A stretch of DNA of 64,000 nucleotides, from contig OU744724.1 in assembly GCA_916613615.1 (NCBI GenBank), positions 32,623,607 through 32,687,606 on the forward strand, in the 5' to 3' direction. The notes under the pieces are model-generated. The model was not told the DNA's origin. It worked only from the letters and a program-made list of their open reading frames with translations, and ran no database searches. Each line of letters opens with the position of its first letter. Position 1 is the first letter of the stretch. Position numbers and translations under genes: made by a program. Below are positions 55,501-64,000 of this stretch, in pieces. Source of the stretch: Steromphala cineraria. Its lineage: Eukaryota; Mollusca; Gastropoda; Trochida; Trochidae.

Positions 55501-56876
55501 TCAAGGTCACCAAAAGCTTTTCAGGTCTGCGTATTCCCCAGATGAAGACTGGTACCAAGCTTGAAGATTCTAGGTTGAGCGGTTCATTAGATATCACGCT
55601 AACAACATTTTCAAAACTGGTCAAAGTCTCGCTGTGACCTTGAAAATGAGGTCAAGGTCACCCAAAACTTTTCAGGTCTGCGTATTCTTCAGATGAAGAC
55701 TGGTACCAAGTTTGAAGATTCTAGGTTGAGCGGTTCATTAGATATTGCGCTAACAAGAAGTGGGACGGACGGACGGACGTACGGAGCTGAATACTATATC
55801 CCCCGCTTCGCGCTAAACGCGCGGCGGGGGATAAAAACATAGTGGCGATCATGTAGAAAATGGATTTCAAGGGAGTCATGTGCCCCTAGCTAATCGAAAG
55901 CTTTTGCCGCCGTCCTTGTGATTGGCTATAGATGAGCTTACGTCAGAACATAGGGTAAGGTGCTTTCAGACTGTGAAGGAGAGGAAAGCCGGGCTTGGTG
56001 AGGTTCGAATCCCATTAATTAGAGATAATATTTTTACACTCTTTTTCCTTGATTTTAATCAGACTGCAGCGCATATTATATATGTGAAAGAGAACTTGAT
56101 TGAATCTCAAATTTGTTGAAAAATAAAACTATATGTTGTAAATTTAGGCCTTGAAGGTAGAAGAAGAATACGTACGTCATATTCAATGTAATATTTACCG
56201 AAACTTTATTGTCATTAAGTAGTTTATTGAAGTTCATTTTTTTTAAATATAAAAAAAGATAATGTACATTTATTGTACTTATGTAAGAATCAACACAGCA
56301 AGCAGTTAACATAATCCAGGATGGCAGAGTCAGCTCATCATCTAGCCAGTGGGTTCAACTCCTTGACGTATTGTATACCGTAACATGTTGCATCTGTCTT
56401 GGTACTTTGCATTAAATTATTATTGTAGATAGAACAATGCCTAAAACCTCTCAAGGTACCAGTACTTCTAAATAATAATAATGAAGTTCATTTTCTTCAA
56501 TAGTTACAGAATATTCCATGGTTAGCATTAATTTTATATTAAAATTTTTGTTATATTCAGCCATCTACTCCCCTAAGCAGCGTGAGGTAAAGAGGAATAC
56601 ATACTGCAGTGATTTAATTATCTTATTTTTCCTTAACACTTGAGCCAGGAATTCGGTCCTCTGGTGATCGGTGATGATTCCAACGCTCAGAGACAAGTGA
56701 CGCAGCGACCTGCTTTTTCCACAAGCTTTCATCAGTCGCTTGAAACCCACATCGCTTATTTTGCAGTTTCGAAGAGATAAAATCTTCAGGTGATTATTTT
56801 CCAAATATTCTCCAATTTCCTTCAATCTTTCCTTTGATAGTTCCTCGTCACAATCCTCAATGCTATTTACATGCAT
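52561..56876 (-). CDS. LRRC73: Leucine-rich repeat-containing protein 73
   Basis: A ribonuclease-inhibitor-type LRR protein whose function is not established. Coding exons on the minus strand: 56876-56605, 54285-54125, 53540-53317, 52983-52561; phases 2, 1, 0 join cleanly, giving 359 residues. The ATG at 56876 is the first after an in-frame TAA. LRR units are clear: LKILSLRNCKISDVGF, LRHLSLSVGIIT, VTTLDVSDCHLSD, LSELILSANPRITAGGWSSL, LYLDYNTLGDAGA and IEVLDLEGTGIT. The order and the LSANP-x-IT-x-x-GWS and LDLEGTG signatures match LRRC73. After about residue 238 comes a Ser/Thr/Glu-rich disordered tail ending KKTKKEEEEDLGEE and VPVFW. The 2.3-kb first intron contains tandem-core element B. The donor of exon 3 (CTG|GTAGGT) is slightly weak. 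Confidence 0.9.
53631..53739. mobile_element. Foldback MITE in an LRRC73 intron
   Basis: Outer arms GGGCCCCCTTTCACAAAGC and GCTTTGTGAAAGGGCCCCC are exact, with weaker inner pairing (AAGGTTAACCTTAG). Hairpins with TTTCACAAAGC ends are widespread in animals. It lies in the intron between exons 2 and 3. Confidence 0.75.
54588..55832 (+). mobile_element. Tandem-core element B, long copy
   Basis: Ends GATCCCCCGCCGC and GCGGCGGGGGAT. Seven core units of 151 bp start at the CTAACAACATTTTC word at 54698, 54849, 55000, 55145, 55297, 55448 and 55599; the unit starting at 55000 is 145 bp through loss of AGTCTCG. GGACGGACGGACGT is at about 55763-55780, then a hairpin right end. Each unit has inverted GTGACCTTGA and TCAAGGTCAC. 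It lies in the first intron of LRRC73. Confidence 0.85.
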
Positions 56877-56899
56877 TGTGCTTGCTTGATGAACGTCAG

Positions 56900-57282
56900 A
56901 AGCAGGAATGTTCAATTATTAACGTTTTTATTGGCACACAAACTGGGTGAATAGCTGTCGGACCGCCATCTTGTCGTTTCTACAACAAAGCAGTCCCGCA
57001 GTCAGAAAAGCAGGTGAATTCGTAACCAAAAGGAACTCGTCGCCACCGATGAATAATTGGTCCAAATAGGTTTTGTCTCTCCATATTCACCCTATATGAA
57101 AAAGGATTACAAACTAACAAACAAAAGATCATTTTCACTAAAATAACTTTAAATCAAAATATGATTTCGAGGTTTTGTGTGTAGGCTACAAATATTCACA
57201 GCACTGATGCAAAGATATCCCTTTTTATTGGTCTAAATAGCCAATAATTCAGTGAAAATTTAAAAATATAAAATTATCAAAA
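56900..57282. other. LRRC73 5' side
   Basis: Upstream of the LRRC73 start. No acceptor or TATA box was identified, so promoter and 5' UTR are not resolved. No other gene seen. Confidence 0.35.
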
Positions 57283-57303
57283 AACGTGCTACTGCCCCTT
57301 TAA
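57283..57303. repeat. Solo end of the 14740-type MITE
   Basis: AAAAACGTGCTACTGCCCCT then TTAA matches the right end of 14740-15103. No left end was found nearby. Confidence 0.6.
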
Positions 57304-59690
57304 ACACAACAGTAGTTCAGATATACCCTTGTGACACAATGGCATGAGATAATGTTACCTTATAGGATACAAGTTTCCGTCAAATTTAAGAAATTATGTA
57401 AGGTTTTGATTTGAGCATTAAAAGTAATGAAGAAGGATCGGTAGGGCTGAAGGTATTGTCTTGTGTTCTCCTTAAAGAATAAAATATTCAATTCAGAGCA
57501 CGAAATCTATTTGATAAAAGAAATGCAGTGTCAGGCCATCAAACTAAATTAGATTACCACCATGTACAATCAAGAACACAGCGGGAGATCAAGTTATGCA
57601 TGAAATCGTTTCCTGGGATTTATAAAAAGAAATGTTCCTACTCAAATACATAATTCTCCACTGACAAAACATGAAGCGTATCTCTAAATAGTTTTTAAGA
57701 GCACATTCATGTACATGATTTGTTATTTAGGACAATCCCCTTAATATTTGATTTCAGAATATGTCAGAGATAATCAACGGCAAAACAAAAAACAGTCGTA
57801 ATGTGCTCAATGTTGAATTGTAATTATTTGAGCAAGAGTTGGTGATATTAAGCAGACATTGTTTTTGATACATGTAAGTGAACTGCCACCTTTCTTAACT
57901 GTTTCGATATTTGACTTCTGAAACACAAAAACAGTTTTGTGTTATTTGTGTGAAGTCTAAAATGTGTTCATAAAATGAGATGTTTAAAATACCAAGAGTT
58001 TTAAGATGTTTTATTTACGTGCAGAAAAACACTTACATTGTTTTTCACGTGTGTTGTACCATTTTATTCTATAGTCTTAGATAATAGATCACACTGACGA
58101 TAATGAACTGCCTATGGTGTAACTATGTTCGAGTTATAATTGCAATCTTGCTCTGGCCACCTCTTTAGTAGGAAACTCCTATAAACCAATCCTCGGAGAC
58201 TATGGAAATAATACGCTCCAAGTGTTCAAGTTCATGCAGTTTCCGTTATGGAACATTTCTACCTTAAGGACTAACTATAATGAGACTATCAGGCTGTTAC
58301 ATATTCATTGATATTCAGACTCAAGGATACAACTGTTAATCCTACCCTTGTTAACATTATATCCTCGAGGGAAAATAGACGTACATGGAGATATACCTAG
58401 GAAGAATCGTCTAGCGACAAGTCATTTACAGTATTCATAATGCTTAAAGTTTTAAAGGGCATTCTACCCAGAGGGCATTCGAAAAAGAGTTACTATTTAT
58501 CTAACAACATGTTTTGAGACAAGTGGAAACATTTGTGCAGTGAAGTTAAAACACATTCACGTATTCATAATGTTTAAAGTTTCGGAGGGCAATTGATCCC
58601 ATTCTAATAATGACCTTTTATCCAGCAACACGTTTCTTTAATAAATTGTAGGTTAAGAACATTACTGTTTTCTTTTACCATCAATGTTTATAAATTCATG
58701 AGACAAGCGAAAGAAACATGTGCATTGAAGTTTTCCATAGTCCATGGATAATGAACATTCACCTCTCAAAAAGACAAGAGAGTGGTCAAGTCTTAATCAT
58801 CCCAAAATTTTTTTTTTAAAAGCCGAATGTAGTGACCGACCCTACATGAAACCTCTAGGAATACAAATAACTCTTTGTGTGGTTACAGACAAAGTATCAT
58901 ATTTTTTTAAATGTTGAAATAAGTATATCTTTGAAATATGAATTTCCTGTATTTGTGTCTCCAAGTACGTTTCTATATAAATGTACAACAATAAGCTAAC
59001 CAGTTACATTTGACAAAAATATGAAGGAATTTGAAGGACTAACAGGCTCCTTAAAAAACGGGTTTTAAGTTCCCAGAAAATATATTTTGATATATTTGAT
59101 AATATTCATTAGAGAAATTTCATCAATGACGAGCTATACAAAAACGTCAATAATTAATCTTGATGATAATTAATTGATGTATCTTGTATAAGTATAACGA
59201 GTTATAGACAGGTTTAAAACACAGAAATACCCAAAAACTGTGACCTCAGTAACTGTGTACAAGTGTTAATGTGCGCGATCAAATTCATGAACGTACATGT
59301 ATGTTTACGTGTTTTAGTTGTGTAATTGAATTTTCTAACAAACTGATGGATTCGACGAGAAATTAAATCAATCGGGTTCTGAAATTTCATCAAATGTGAC
59401 TGCACAATGGAACACTTTGCATCGTACAAAATTTATTCATTGATAGGACCTTTTTTAGTTTGCCTTGTACTAATAACTGTGGTACTATTACAGCGACGAA
59501 AAATTGGATTACATAAGACATAAAGAATACATGAAAAAGGCTGACATTTGCTTGAAAACAATTCCTTACAAATTGGCAATTAAAGATAATCTACACTTGT
59601 CTCTGCTTGTCTCATCCCAGTTGACTAACGTCATAAGACTGATTGCTGTGCATTCTGTCTCTGAGATGTATTTGTTTATGATGATAGTAA
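57304..59690. other. Intergenic, no gene seen
   Basis: AT-rich. A local near-repeat, CACGTATTCATAATGTTTAA against CAGTATTCATAATGCTTAAA, occurs at about 58430 and 58558. No ORF with a motif. Confidence 0.35.
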
Positions 59691-59750
59691 TAATGATGTA
59701 ATTTTGTATAGCGCCACATTCCATGAAAGATAATATCATGCATGATGCAA
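59691..59750 (+). repeat. 60-bp direct repeat, left copy
   Basis: TAATGATGTAATTTTGTATA then GCGCCACATTCCAT. The second copy is at 60439-60498 with a few differences. Words such as TTTTGTATAGCGCC are frequent in molluscan repeats. Confidence 0.6.
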
Positions 59751-60254
59751 TACAATACACTTCTCAAAAGAAGCTAACGAAAACTGAAGTTGTGATATCC
59801 TTTGCACTTACTTTAGATGTCAGCAACTCAAAGCGAAGTGTCTTGTTTGAAGTTTGTTCATACCCACATGCAAACCTGACATTAGACTATTTTTTTTTTT
59901 AAACTTTAGAGAGTTGTTTGTAACGTTTTGAAATTTGATTTATTTTTAATGACAAAATGTCTTTATCAAGCTTTTCACTACCAGGGATATCACTTTCAAA
60001 GTGATAAAGTCACCCAAGAAAAGACTACAATGTTTTGAATCTAAACTATCTGACATCCTCTGGCTTTCATTTTCGACTCTGCCTTGTTTATGACATCAAA
60101 GCGCAATAAAGAATGCTGAATCACTCTCAACATTTGATTCCAATATGTCAATAAGATAGTGTTTATTTCATGAAATACATAATGTTAACCATGCGCTGAG
60201 GTACTACATATATTGGTAACACTATACAATTGTTCCTTAGATGCTTTTGAGTAC

Positions 60255-60413
60255 TACAGTAGAACACGGATATAATGGACGAGGAGACCAAAGAATTTAG
60301 TTCGCTATATCCGGTGTTCGCTATTCGCGTTTGACCGCCATACATAGGGCTTTCTACAGAACTTAAAAATTTGTTCACTATATCCGAGTTCGCTATATCC
60401 GTGTTCTACTGTA
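60255..60413. mobile_element. MITE with TACAGTAGAACACGGATATA ends
   Basis: Left TACAGTAGAACACGGATATA and right TATATCCGTGTTCTACTGTA are inverted; the internal word TTCGCTATATCCG is repeated on both sides. TA at both edges fits a Tc1/mariner-type MITE. It lies between the two 60-bp direct repeats. Confidence 0.7.
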
Positions 60414-60438
60414 TATATACAACTAGGAAAGTATGACA

Positions 60439-60498
60439 TAATGATGTAATTTTGTATAGCGCCACATTCCATTAAAGATATAGTCATGCATGATGCGA
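60439..60498 (+). repeat. 60-bp direct repeat, right copy
   Basis: Partner of 59691-59750, offset 748 bp. Differences include CATGAAAGATAA against CATTAAAGATAT. Confidence 0.6.
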
Positions 60499-61600
60499 TA
60501 TGATATTTGCAACTAAGATAGATTGACATAATGATACATGCCTAAGAGCCAGGACAGGGGTAAGTAAGTTGCTACTTAGGGTATCTACTTAAGGGCAATG
60601 ATATACGTCAGAAAGGATATTTAATGTTAAGCATTGTCTTTCTATCCCTAAAATGTGAAAATAAAGTTAACAGGGAACATAAGCTCATATAAAATTAGAC
60701 TCAAAGTTACATAGATACATTTGGCCAGAACCATTAAAAATACGATGGATAAAGTTGTAGAAAACTGATTTTTTTTTCTGGAGACCCTAATAATATCATC
60801 GTTATGTCAATGGCACAAAATTCTGCGAATTCCAGATTACTATTGTGGTACTAATACTTTTAGACAGATTCTTATGATCATGATGAAAGATTGATTTGAT
60901 TTCGAGTTAATGTAGAGGTATGTTAAGTCACACCTGTCTTGAAATATGTCTTCAAAATACACCTTCTCGGAATACGTTTAAAAAATTTAGCGTTCACGCA
61001 TATGAATATTCAAAGAGACTGTAGGTGTGTGACAGGGAAACCATTCTGGACAACCCTAACCTCTGATGTTATGTGTACTCTGAGTTCACACCTTACTAAG
61101 AAGAGACAGAACATAAGCCAACATGGACACGAAGGGTAACATACTGGTAAGTTTTTGTTTCGTTCTGTTGACCTATGCACAATTAGCTGATGAGTTTGCT
61201 TCATCCTTTTCAGTCCTTTTAGATACTTGTTACAATTCCTCAATAAATATAACTTCAAAAGCATAAATCATACGACAATGTGTGCATTTAGAACACGTAC
61301 GGTAATTACGTGATCGGAAAATTACAAATATTTGTGTACCTTTATCAGAGTAAATAATAAATAAATGTTTGGTACAGAATGCTGTGATAAGAGACCTGGG
61401 TTAAAATCCAGGTGGAGACACCAACTATTTTTTTTATCTCTTTATTTCTTTTTCTTTAGTACATACATAGTTTTACAGAGTAAATGATCACATATCCGAT
61501 GTATACATCTCGATATAGTAGACATGTAAAGAAGGAAAACGTTAAATTTATCTATGTGAAGAGGTTGTGGCAGGATGACCAAAAGGTGAAAAATTTATTG
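60499..61600. other. Intergenic, no gene seen
   Basis: A tRNA-like word, CCTGGGTTAAAATCCAGG, at about 61394-61411 may be a worn SINE B box. Nothing else is supported. Confidence 0.35.
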
Positions 61601-61629
61601 TAATTGCAGTTAGAAAAAGCAGTAAATTT

Positions 61630-63022
61630 GTCATTATCATATAAGGAATGTAAGTATTTCTTCAATCCAGTGAAGTCTGGACGGATGTTAATGCATCTTT
61701 TACCGTAGATATAGCTTTTGTTGCGATTATTATTAAATTAAGAACATCATTTCTTCTTTCTTTATATCCGAAACACCTGTGTTTCTTATCACGATTTAGT
61801 TTAGTACCTGTATTGTATTCAATCCAGTCTTCTAACTTCTGCCACAACGTTTTCACATGTACACATTCTGTTTCAACATTACAAAATGTGCACAGATCAG
61901 ATTTTAACAAATTGTAATTGTACAGGTATTTGTTTGTTGTGATACATCTGTGTATTATTTTATATTGTAGCCATCTGAGATGTGTGTTTACTGTTGATCT
62001 GAAAGGTATATAATTGTGAGTTTTCCAAAGTTCTTCTGAAATATCAACGTCTAGATATATTTCCCTTTCCCATTTTAGTTGGCTATTGAGTATTGTTTGT
62101 TAAGCATGTTTTCTTACTAAGGTCGAGTAGTATATCTTGCACCTTTTAGCTTCCTTATAAAGAATAAGTAGATTACTTGGCAAAAATGGTGTTTCTGCTT
62201 TGTTGTGAGTGATATTCTCTGAGGCTAGGTATGCTTTGATGGAGTTTATGATACCTTGATATTCTAAAAGTTTGTATTGGTATTGTAAATAGTAACAAAA
62301 TCCTCATATTTGTAAAAGCTACCATCAGTTTGAAGTAGGTCGTTAATCAATAAATTTAACATTTTGTTTCAAGTATTGTTAGTAGATAATAGGTCTATTT
62401 CCTACGACTATGTTGTCATTTGCGCATATGTATTGTTTTGGGGTTTCATTTTGAAATTCATTAATTTGCAAATAGTGTACGTTTGCCCATGATTCATAAA
62501 CATCTTTCCAAAATAAATTCTTAATATATGGAATAAGAAAACGTTTTAAATAGTTTGCTCCCATCTCTGTTGGGTGAAGGCCTTTTGTTGGTACAGCATA
62601 ATGTATAAGATTGGAAATATTGGAATGTTTGACAAAAGTTCTCCGCAACCATGAGAGTTTCTGAACTTGTATTGTTTCTAGAATTAGAGGTACCTTTAAT
62701 CCTCCATCCTTATAGGATTGAATTATCGTATTTCGCTTAATCTTATCAGGCTTTTCTTTCCATGCAAACTTGAAACATTTTTGTAAGTTTAAAAGGATAT
62801 CATTATTTGGGTTAGGCAACATGGTAAACAAATGGTTTAGCAAAGGTAATATAAGACTTTTAAGAACCTTATTCTTCCAAAAGGAGTGAGATCTCTTCTT
62901 AACCACGCTGTTATTGTTTTATCAATTTGTTTTAGTTTATCTTTATAGTTTCGTTCAACCATTTCCACAGGGGGTACTCGACTGTACAGGTAAAGCGGAA
63001 GTTGCACCTCTGCAACGTCCAA
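61630..63022 (-). mobile_element. Decayed L1-like LINE, 3' part of ORF2
   Basis: On the minus strand, 63022-62837 reads NYKDKLKQIDKTITAWLRRD and LTPFGRIRFLKVL, the thumb region of L1/Tx1-type reverse transcriptases. The next frame, 62906-62379, continues KSLILPLLNHLFTMLPNPNN, GGLKVPLILETIQVQKLSWL and further. After frame breaks near 62375 and 62100 it goes on as LKWEREIYLDVDISEELW, HLRWLQYKIIHRCITTNKYL and a final Cys/His stretch, CTFCNVETECVHVKTLWQKL (to 61662). Several frameshifts make it non-functional. No 5' part is present (truncated), as is usual for LINE copies. Confidence 0.75.
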
Positions 63023-64000
63023 TTCCTAACTGTACAGTGAAAACAAAACAAACCCGACTCCACGTTCACGGTTAGTTCTAGTAATATTCACCTTCTGAGA
63101 GTTGAAACGTGTAAAATATGAAACTTTTAAGTATTTCTCTACATATTTCTAAAGGCATAATTACGATAATGTTTTAATTCTTGTCATACTTGCCCATTTC
63201 AAGTGACTGCCCGTTCGAAGCTAATGTAGCGATCGCGAAATTGACTGTTTAACTCATGTTTCGGACTATGTAGAGGTCATTTGATGATTGTTGTAACTTA
63301 TACAGTAAAATAATGCGTATTCAAAGGCCCATGTGGTGTATCAATGCTTATTTCATTACATTTAAAGAGAAACAAGACAAAATATAGACTGTACGCCCTG
63401 ATGGACGTTGCACCTGCACTGTACGGGGAGTTACATATAATAACAGTTATACTGTACGGGGAGTTGGTACGTTATGATACATGTCCCCAATACATTAAGG
63501 TGGATTTATTTAACTTTTCAGGCTACATGTATGGAGTGTAACCAACCGATTTTCATGAAACTTTCAGGGATTTTAGAGTATGACCTAACTTAGAAATGCA
63601 CGAGCCAGATTTTTTAATTTCGATTTTGGTTTTGAGTTATCTCCCCTTAAAGTCAAAACTTCAAACCTTAATTTCTCGGTAACTATGGGAGATAATTGTT
63701 TAAAACTTTCACCAAAATGTGGGCAACATCATTCGCCATCGACTAAGCCTATAGCAGTTTTCGGCCGTATAAATAGATTTTTTTTCTATTTTCGAAGAAC
63801 TGAATTTTGGCGAAATTTCGCGGTTCAGACGGTAGGGGAGAGCGGGGTCAATTGTAACACGGGGCAATTGTAACAGGGGCGATTACTCCAAAAGTTTGCG
63901 TTCAAACAAAGTCTAACTTATTTACCATTAAACCCCTTGCCTTCCTCTTGTTTAGCGTTAGGGTGTTGATCAACAGTTTCCCCAGTGGTAGATAAAAATG
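63023..64000. other. Right edge, unassigned repeats
   Basis: ACTGTACGGGGAGTT occurs twice at about 63417-63465. At 63835-63880 GGGGTCAATTGTAACACGGG and GGGGCAATTGTAAC form a short repeated motif known to me from dispersed marine invertebrate repeats; the element runs off the window. Confidence 0.35.

Noticed and set aside
56877..56915. LRRC73 start at 56915
   Set aside because: The codon there is TTG; the first in-frame ATG is at 56876.
61394..61411. tRNA-like B box CCTGGGTTAAAATCCAGG
   Set aside because: No other tRNA element around it.

Overview
The window looks like nuclear DNA of a marine gastropod mollusc, probably a vetigastropod. Genes are split by GT/AG introns, and unique sequence is AT-rich and interrupted by many short repeats. 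Several repeats are of molluscan type: tRNA-derived SINEs whose tails end in GCGGCGTAAAAC...CTCACTCAC, and elements with inverted ends, a tandem-repeat core and a GGAC-type microsatellite, like the 'pearl' elements described in bivalves. The taxonomic call is inference from these repeats and from the sequence of the three conserved genes.

Layout. 1-1,004: decayed LINE 3' end. 3,649-5,086 (minus): a single-coding-exon gene for an unrecognised disordered 462-residue protein, with an upstream 5' UTR exon. 9,523-16,208 (plus): a type I membrane protein with a signal-peptide-like start, a Ser/Thr-rich ectodomain, a Gly/Ser stretch, one membrane segment and a short tail; its introns hold a tandem-core element and a MITE. 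18,300-24,000: a graveyard of mobile-element genes (acidic/OTU-like protease, a Cys-containing domain, a YqaJ-like nuclease, a hAT transposase). 24,690-31,011: a second tandem-core element, decayed C2H2 zinc-finger sequence, and two short ORFs ending in a SAP-like helical motif, each bracketed by direct repeats.

From 31,341 on come three well-supported conserved genes: WDR25 (minus, 31,341-34,951, five coding exons, 490 aa), cytoplasmic tryptophanyl-tRNA synthetase WARS1 (plus, 39,760-47,248, eight coding exons, 413 aa, no WHEP domain) and LRRC73 (minus, 52,561-56,876, four coding exons, 359 aa). In all three, every exon junction was checked by hand for splice sites and for phase. The right end holds an L1-like LINE 3' region (about 61,630-63,022, minus).

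The three conserved genes do housekeeping or unrelated jobs and show no sign of working together. The more unusual material is in the repeats: three sequence-unrelated families with the same end/core/microsatellite plan, near-perfect foldback elements, a 42-bp repeat that copies the stop codon of WDR25, and small SAP-like ORFs inside direct-repeat brackets. I see no clear new defence or metabolic system. All similarity statements are from recognition of motifs, not from a database search.
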